In this document: positions 59,301-64,000 of the stretch, one piece after another | How the letters are laid out: every line of letters begins with the position of its first letter | Numbering within the stretch: position 1 is the first letter of the stretch | DNA from: Diospyros lotus | Taxonomy: Eukaryota > Streptophyta > Magnoliopsida > Ericales > Ebenaceae | DNA: 64,000 bases | Direction of reading: 5' to 3' | Assembly: GCF_014633365.1 (NCBI RefSeq) | Contig: NC_068350.1 | Coordinates: 26,961,119-27,025,118, forward strand | Position numbers and translations under genes: made by a program | Notes under the pieces: model-generated | The model's database searches: none | Told to the model about the DNA's origin: nothing | Seen by the model: the letters and a program-made list of their open reading frames with translations, nothing else

Positions 59301-62300
59301 CCAAAACTCTACTCAGTGCTTTGAAATTTGATCTACCCTCCATAACACTCGGTAAGGAAATAGGTCAGTCATTGAATATTTCAACATCTTAATGAGTTAT
59401 GGCAAGAAATGGATTCATTTTGTCATTAAATGGAAGTGTTTCGAAGATGGTATTCTGTATAACCAAATGTTGGAGAAAGAAAGGGTGTTTGATTTTCGTC
59501 AGGGGCTTAACAAAGAACTCGATGAAGTCAGAGGATGTATTCTTCGAATAAAACCATTGCCTTCGCTTAGAGACGCATTTTCCATGGTAAGAAGGGAAGA
59601 AAGTCGAAGGAGAGTGATGTTGGATTTAAGTCCAGTGGGGGAAGTGACCCAACTAGGTTCTGCCCTAGTCACAAACCTAAGAGATGTGAGCAACCATTCC
59701 CTACCACAACGCTCGAAAAGAGAACGAATCTTGGTGTGATCACTGCCGCAAGCCCTACCACACCAAACAGACTTGCTGGCACCTTTATGGGAAACTTGCA
59801 GATTAGAAACCCCAGAAACCAACTGAAGCAACGCGCTACTGCTCATGTAGCAGAGTCTACCTCCGACCAAAAGAGGTCGGTTGTGTCAACGAGCTTCTAA
59901 GGAAACTATACAAAAGGGAAAGTGACAGAAAAAGAAACATTATCTGTACAATGAATGTTTCTGCAATAGGAAATTGGAATCAAGGAGCTGCTGCAGAATT
60001 TTCTATATTCACTCAGCCTAATCGTGTAAATCTGCCAGCTATTGGAATGAGCTGGAATATTATTCGAGTGGGCTGTTCTTTACTATCAAATCATCAGTTT
60101 TTTCATTTCAACAGTAGGCTTTCATCTTGATAGCCCAAAGTTAATAATTTTCTCCTGTAAAAACAGGAGGACTTGGAGTAGAAAAATGATTTGAGGCCAT
60201 TTGGAAAAAAAAAAAAAAAACAGCTCACCAACTCTCTTAAATTTCTTGTAAAACACTCACAGCCCCTCAAGAAGAAGTCTCTGATACCATTTGTAGAAAA
60301 AATAGCAGAACATAAAATTGCAGAAAAGAATATGCACGGTTTTTATTCCATTGAAATGCTTATATACAGCAAATTTATATGAGAGAGAATAGGGCCATAA
60401 TTGTCTCCACCACTTTTAAGCAACTAATTTTAAAGTAACAACCAATATTCCTATTTTTATCTAACTAATTTTCTTGTACAACAAATAAGTTGATTGAGTA
60501 AAACATTAAACAAAATAAAAAAAAAAGCGTATATTGACAGCTAATTCCCTCCATGAAATCTGCTATGACACTAAGGAAAGTCTCAATGCATCAACAATAG
60601 GGATAACTGGAGCTCCCATAGAGAAGATACTGCATAGTTGTGTGATGTGATGTTTCATTCACATCTCAATCCTAATTGAAAATACATGTAAAATAGCACC
60701 CCAAAAAAAGTTGTGAAACTAAACAGTAAAAAATAAATATTTATGTCATAGAAAAAATCTAAATATCAAAGTAACTTTTATTTTTATGATAATATTAAAA
60801 TTATTGGTAATATTTTTATTATTTAGAAAATAGAGATATGAAAATATTTTTTAACTATCATTTTTTTGAAATAATTGAAAACCCAAAATTTAAAAGTAAT
60901 TTATAAATGATATGTATTTTATTTATTATATATTTATTTATTGAATAAAGGTACATTGGGATTAGTCCAGCCATTGACACTTGACCCTCTCTTTTTCTGG
61001 TTCAATATCTTGTTTGGTTTTTGAATCATTGGATAAAAGTCAAATTTCTGCAATTTTAGCTGCTGCTATAGATAACCAATAGAAAAGGATTTGCATTTGC
61101 ATGGTTCTTTGTTCTTTAGTAGTTACATTTTCAAGGAGCTCCTGGTGGAACATCATGGGATCATCATTTTTGAATGTTATGCATAATTTTAGCAGTTAGG
61201 AAAATCTATTCACCACCATGTGATTCCTTCCATTGGTTTAAGAAAATTTGGCCATTATCAGAGCCTCCTTTCTTGTGATTTGCAATCGCTTTTTAGGTGA
61301 AATGCAATCTTGAGATCTAGAGAGTCTGGACTATTTTTCACATAGCATAACAGACATCAGATTAGACTCTATTCTCATTCCTGTGACCTAGAGAGAGTCT
61401 AGACTATTTATGTTGAGCGCCATGGACATGGCATGGTAAATTTGGTTGGGTTCCAATTTATGTGGATAAAACACCAGTTGGTTGGTGCAAGTACGCATAC
61501 ATAGCATAATAAGATTCATGGATGGAAGTAGTTTGGCACGAACCCAAAAAGATCTACCAAGTGTGTTCGTCTAGTTTACTTTCCATCCTTTATTATTGAT
61601 AAGAAAAATACATTAATTTCAAGAATCAAACATGGGCCGTTCATATATAAGAGGATTCGTCGCTTTCTTCCATAACATAAATTCTTATTCATACACGGTC
61701 CTAACATAAAAGCTTCATATTGGCCTCTGCAGGTTAAGGCAAAGAAAGAAATTGAATCTCTCAAAATAAAGTGTGTGATTTTGGAATCAAAGTCACTTCC
61801 TTTCACGACAAAGATTGATGAAATGAATACGGAATCAATTGATGATTTGATATTTCTTATGGGAGGATATGATGGTGTTACATGGTTATCAACATTGGAT
61901 TCCTACTCTCCAATGCATGATGTGATAAAGCCTTTAAAGCCGATGAACTTCGTTCGTTCTTATGCCGCTGTTGCAATATTGAAAGATGAGTTTTGGATAT
62001 TTGGTGGTAGAGATGGTAGCTCATGGCATGACACAGGTATTAGCTTGCACTCCTCTTGCTCTATGTATGTGTGTTTGTGTGTATGGATGGGTGGGTGGCT
62101 GTGGTACATAATATTTATATCGCTAACTTTGTCAGTATTTGCTCTTTTTGTGAAGTTGAATCATATGATCCAGCCAATAACCAGTGGACTGTGCGTCCAT
62201 CATTGAAAGTCAAAAAGGGTAGTTTAGCTGGTGCTACTCTAAATAACCAAATTTTTGCAATTGGTGGTCGAGATGGGGTTGAAAGCTTTGCTGATGTAGA

Positions 62301-62355
62301 AATGTTTGATATAGATGGTGGACACTGGATTTCTAAACCGTCAATGGTACAAAAG
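53327..62355 (+). CDS. DCD domain-Kelch repeat protein (N-terminal 510 codons, partial)
   Basis: Exons 53327-53501, 53857-54038, 54153-54743, 54857-54934, 61733-62036 and 62156-62355 all join in frame with GT-AG introns of 355, 114, 113, 6798 and 119 bases. The start MGKGRRTNNF resembles the usual MGAGRKT start of DCD proteins and follows an acceptor. Residues ~36-168 are the DCD (development and cell death) domain: SHLGGVIFGC, STIKECFSKQLFG, GQPLFLFNYSDRQLHGIF, AASPGQMNINPYAWT, YPAQVQIHV. Residues ~169-316 are a variable acidic linker. Residues ~317-365 are Lys/Glu-rich, coiled-coil-like. Kelch blades follow, with double glycines at ~386, 433 and 480 (FLMGGYDG, WIFGGRDG, FAIGGRDG). DCD proteins are plant-specific and tied to stress and cell-death responses; Kelch blades form a binding propeller, so an adaptor role is inferred. 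Arabidopsis has proteins of this plan (At5g01660, from memory). At least three more blades are expected beyond 64000. Confidence 0.9.
55242..55573. mobile_element. hAT-type MITE, 332 bp
   Basis: The ends are perfect inverted repeats CATAGTTGTCAAAGG, flanked by GAAGTACC (55234-55241) and GAAGTGCC (55574-55581), an 8-bp duplication with one change. The interior has GGCACACTTAGG / GTGCACCTTAGC words typical of this common plant repeat. No coding. Confidence 0.8.
55903..56090. repeat. hAT-like remnant rich in CCGGTTGAAC words
   Basis: It begins CAATGTTGTCAAAACC and repeats AACCGGTTGAAC-like words (AACTGGTTGAACTG, GTTGAACTGGT). The look is that of a second TGTTGTCAAAA-type hAT fragment whose right inverted end I cannot find. 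54935-55233 and 55582-55902 hold a G-rich run (55021-55034) but nothing else recognised. Confidence 0.4.
56205..56276 (+). repeat. 36-bp tandem duplication in intron 4
   Basis: ACAGCTGCAACGTTTATCTC and ACAGCTGCAATGTTTATCTC start units at about 56206 and 56241; both continue CAAGATATTCTTC. Overlapping open frames here (56090-56429) arise from the repeat and are not genes. Confidence 0.7.
56602..58380 (+). mobile_element. Copia 1: Copia element, 5' part, inside the LTR of J
   Basis: A 5' LTR from TGTTATGCCTAAG (56602) to TTTCTGCA (57593, 992 bases) is followed directly by the PBS TGGTATTAGAGCC (57594-57606). A TATA-like CCATAAATAGGAG lies near 56990. The gag remnant follows. It is interrupted at 58381 by copia 2; its 3' half is not recognised. 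Confidence 0.7.
57635..58380 (+). pseudogene. Copia 1 gag remnant
   Basis: It starts MAGKTNLSSE and reads KLNGQNYLQWSQSIIMFICG, KGKDNYLTG, then after stops MVISWLINSMTNEIGE, LLYDTAHDIWEAAKEAYS, LFEIESIL and VTQYFNSLNRY. This is the Copia gag order (KLNGxNYxxWSxSV..., SWLINSM, IWxxxxExYS, TxYFNxLxxxWQ). Premature stops at 57836 and after NRY, and the copia 2 insertion, make it nonfunctional. Confidence 0.8.
58381..59960 (+). mobile_element. Copia 2: second Copia element nested in copia 1
   Basis: A short candidate LTR (58381-58528, 148 bases, TGGTTGATTC to AAATCTCA, with CCTATATATTG inside) is followed at once by TGGTATCAGAGC (58529-58540), an exact iMet-type PBS. A gag remnant starts at 58912. 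The stretch 58541-58911 is an untranslated leader with no feature beyond a chance minus frame. The right end is not found; I stop at the last gag-like codons. Confidence 0.65.
58912..59880 (+). pseudogene. Copia 2 gag remnant with intact CCHC knuckle in a shifted frame
   Basis: Frames give QCKLNRLNFHKWFQSVVLVI, KGKGKMSYLTGE, YKTWEAENSILMALLINSMD, LFYNTTHEIWATV (stop at 59281), then EKERVFDFRQGLNKELDEVR and RREESRR. In the next frame from about 59720 comes WCDHCRKPYHTKQTCWHLYG, a complete C-X2-C-X4-H-X4-C zinc knuckle. So at least one stop and one frameshift break gag, although the nucleic-acid-binding motif is preserved. Confidence 0.8.
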
Positions 62356-62576
62356 GTAATTCCTATAAATCTTGGGGTACATAAATACCAATTTACTTGA
62401 AGTTTCTTGTGCATCTTTTTGCTTCCCTTTTTCTTGGAAGCTAATCTCTGCAAGAGCACTTTGTATTCAACCAAATAAGGAAGCACATACAATTTCTGCA
62501 TTATCTATTCACACATAATATCTTCCATTAATATAATAATAGCCTTTTGTACATTTTATGGGATGGAAACAAGTTG
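62356..62576 (+). other. Start of intron after exon 6
   Basis: Donor GTAATT at 62356, then AT-rich sequence. No further Kelch exon is visible up to 64000, so the remaining exons lie beyond the window, assuming the gene is intact. Confidence 0.5.
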
Positions 62577-63989
62577 CTCCCTCCTAAGTTGAATCAGCAA
62601 ATCCTTGCAACCACATGACCTGGTCACCTTGTTGAAACACCATGGTCATGTGCATGAAATCCCATTCAATTTTGCCCAACGTACTCAGCCAATCCACCCC
62701 TAAAACAACATTAAACCCTCCTAAACAGAGAACAAACAAATCAGCCTTGAATGCCTGTTAACCCACTGTAAACTCAACTTGTTGGGACAACCCGGTGCTC
62801 ATTGCTCGCCATTAGCCATGACCGAAAATCCCTGTTTGCCCTCTAGAAATGCTGTCAAGCGTGTTGCTAATGTAGGACTCACAAAACTACTAGTGCTGCC
62901 CTACTCAATCAAAATTAGAACTAGAATCCCTATTACCTTAGCCTTGACCTTCATAGTTTGAGAAGTTGTCACACTTGTAATTGCATGTAATGATATGTTA
63001 TGCTCAAGTAAAAGCTCCACTTCCTCCTTCAGTTCGTTGTCCTCTTCCACAACCAGCTCGATGCAAAACCATTGTTATAAAGCGCTTACAATGGTGGTTC
63101 GATGTGAACAACTTGTCATAATTAAAACACAGGCCTTTGGTACAGTGTTCTACCATCTCTACACATGTTAGCCTCCGCCTGGGAAGGGTAGTAGATCTTG
63201 GTGCAGTCAACTGGTTATTGGGTTGTGGTCTCCCTAGGAAATGCCCCATAACCAGTTTGGATTCACCATTCTTTTGTTCATAAATTTTGGCCAATCACAT
63301 AGCCATTGCCAGGCTCTAAGGTGGTTGTACTTCTACATCAATCCATATTGATCCTTGCAAACCACTGACGTACATCTCAACCTCTTGTGATTTGGTCATC
63401 TTCTCCAATCTAGCCAACAATTGCTCAAATCTTCGTTGATAGTCCACCATCGACCCTATTTGTTTCAATTTGGATAGCTCTTTGAATTTGCTTCGTTGAA
63501 CTAGGGGCCCGAATCGGTTGTGGCAGTTTTCCTTGAATTTTGCGTAGGTTAATGTCAAAACTTCCTCTTCAAAATTCAAGAACCAAATTTGTTCCTCTCC
63601 TTCTAGGTGAAAGGCTTATTTTCCTCATCTATAGTCCGTTGGTGCCAGAAGAAGTGCTCACATTGATTTAGGCAAGTTAAGGGATCCTTCTCGCCACTAT
63701 AACAAGGGAAATCCAACTTAGTATACTGTGGCACAAATCCTTCTCCTACACCAACACCCCTGGCGATTTCATGTTGCTTTCTTGGCCGAGGCACACTAGC
63801 CTCCCTTGTACCTGATGCTGTGGAACTCCTTTTCATGGCGTCCATGTTGCACATAAGTATCTATATTTGAGTTGACATTCGCTCTTATTTTGCTATATCA
63901 ATCACCTGGTATTCTCCTCACTTGTGCACTTTCTTGCTATACTGCTTCATGAATTCATCAAAAGCCTCTCGAAAATTGTTGTCGCCCAT
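62577..63989 (-). pseudogene. K: gypsy gag-protease remnant, minus strand
   Basis: Gag starts MGDNNFREAFDEFMKQYSKK at 63989, with a stop after KVHK. Later frames give KLDFPCYSGEKDPLTCLNQC (63730-63660), then FKENCHNRFGP, MVDYQRRFEQLLARLEKM and MYVSGLQGSIW (63579-63330), a Retrotrans_gag pattern. A zinc knuckle follows at about 63140: GLCFNYDKLFTSNHHC, in which the second Cys is Tyr. Near 62760-62580 is aspartic-protease sequence, LFVLCLGGFNVVLGVDWLST then LGKIEWDF. Stops and frame changes separate these blocks. The element runs off the window on the right; no RT was seen to the left, so it is truncated after the protease. Confidence 0.8.
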
Positions 63990-64000
63990 GTCTGGCTTTG

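Larger units (their letters stand above)
56530..60596 (-). mobile_element. J: minus-strand LTR element in intron 4, nested by Copia elements
   Basis: The 5' LTR is 60292-60596 (305 bases; plus-strand start TGTAGAAAAAATAGC, end GCATCAACA). The PBS complement CTCTGATACCAT lies directly to its left (60279-60290), read on the minus strand as ATGGTATCAGAG. The 3' LTR begins at 56530 with the same TGTAGAAAAAATAG and is cut by copia 1 at 56602. ATAGG flanks both ends (56525-56529 and 60597-60601). A minus-strand TATA box GTATATAAGC lies near 60358-60367. Between about 59990 and 60278 is J interior or copia 2 sequence that I cannot assign. Confidence 0.75.
54935..61732 (+). other. Intron 4 of the DCD-Kelch gene, 6.8 kb, TE-filled
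   Basis: Donor GTATAT at 54935 and acceptor TCTGCAG at 61732 join KLSCLEHKL to VKAKKEIESL in phase 0, continuing one coiled-coil-like stretch. It contains a hAT MITE, a second hAT-like remnant and a three-element LTR nest (entries below). The final 60602-61732 is AT-rich with no recognised feature; a 76-codon minus frame at 61576-61806 overlaps exon 5 and is chance. Confidence 0.85.

Overview
This is plant nuclear DNA, most likely from a dicot with a TE-rich genome. The signs are stacked LTR retrotransposons with tRNA-iMet-type primer binding sites, a hAT element with an 8-bp target duplication, a plastid 16S rRNA fragment with C-to-T decay, and one spliced plant gene with GT-AG introns. I found no tRNA gene, intact rRNA gene, CRISPR array or prokaryotic operon. 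I name repeats by letter because I cannot match them to a database. Insertions were called by eye from TG...CA ends, 5-bp (LTR) or 8-bp (hAT) target duplications, PBS and PPT.

Layout. 1-16063: a minus-strand Ty3/gypsy element (G1) with decayed pol. Its interior holds solo LTR C1. Its 5' LTR is split by a hAT element, which holds solo LTR F, which holds a junction of two further LTRs (B', E). 16064-21582: LTR H, a plus-strand gypsy remnant (RNase H, PPT, LTR A) and a Sirevirus-like 3' end. 21583-51036: one 2.4-kb minus-strand LTR (D, duplication TTTTT) opened by three insertions: solo LTR C2, a 12.7-kb element B with both LTRs but no recognisable coding sequence (itself holding solo LTR C3), and solo LTR I.

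Assembly problem. 18022-28435 and 28536-38948 are essentially the same 10.4 kb, on either side of a 100-N gap. The first copy ends, and the second begins, in the middle of elements, so this looks like two overlapping contigs scaffolded without merging. The likely real locus is 1-28435 joined to 38949-64000. Features inside the repeat are counted twice.

51037-64000 is the genic part: a plastid 16S fragment, a 5' UTR, and a plus-strand gene for a DCD-Kelch protein. Six coding exons (510 codons, all in frame) are visible, and the gene continues beyond the window. Its fourth coding intron is 6.8 kb and holds a hAT-type MITE and a nest of three LTR elements (J, copia 1, copia 2). A minus-strand gypsy gag-protease lies after exon 6. 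The DCD-Kelch gene is the only host gene I can support; nearly all other open frames are chance or decayed transposon coding.
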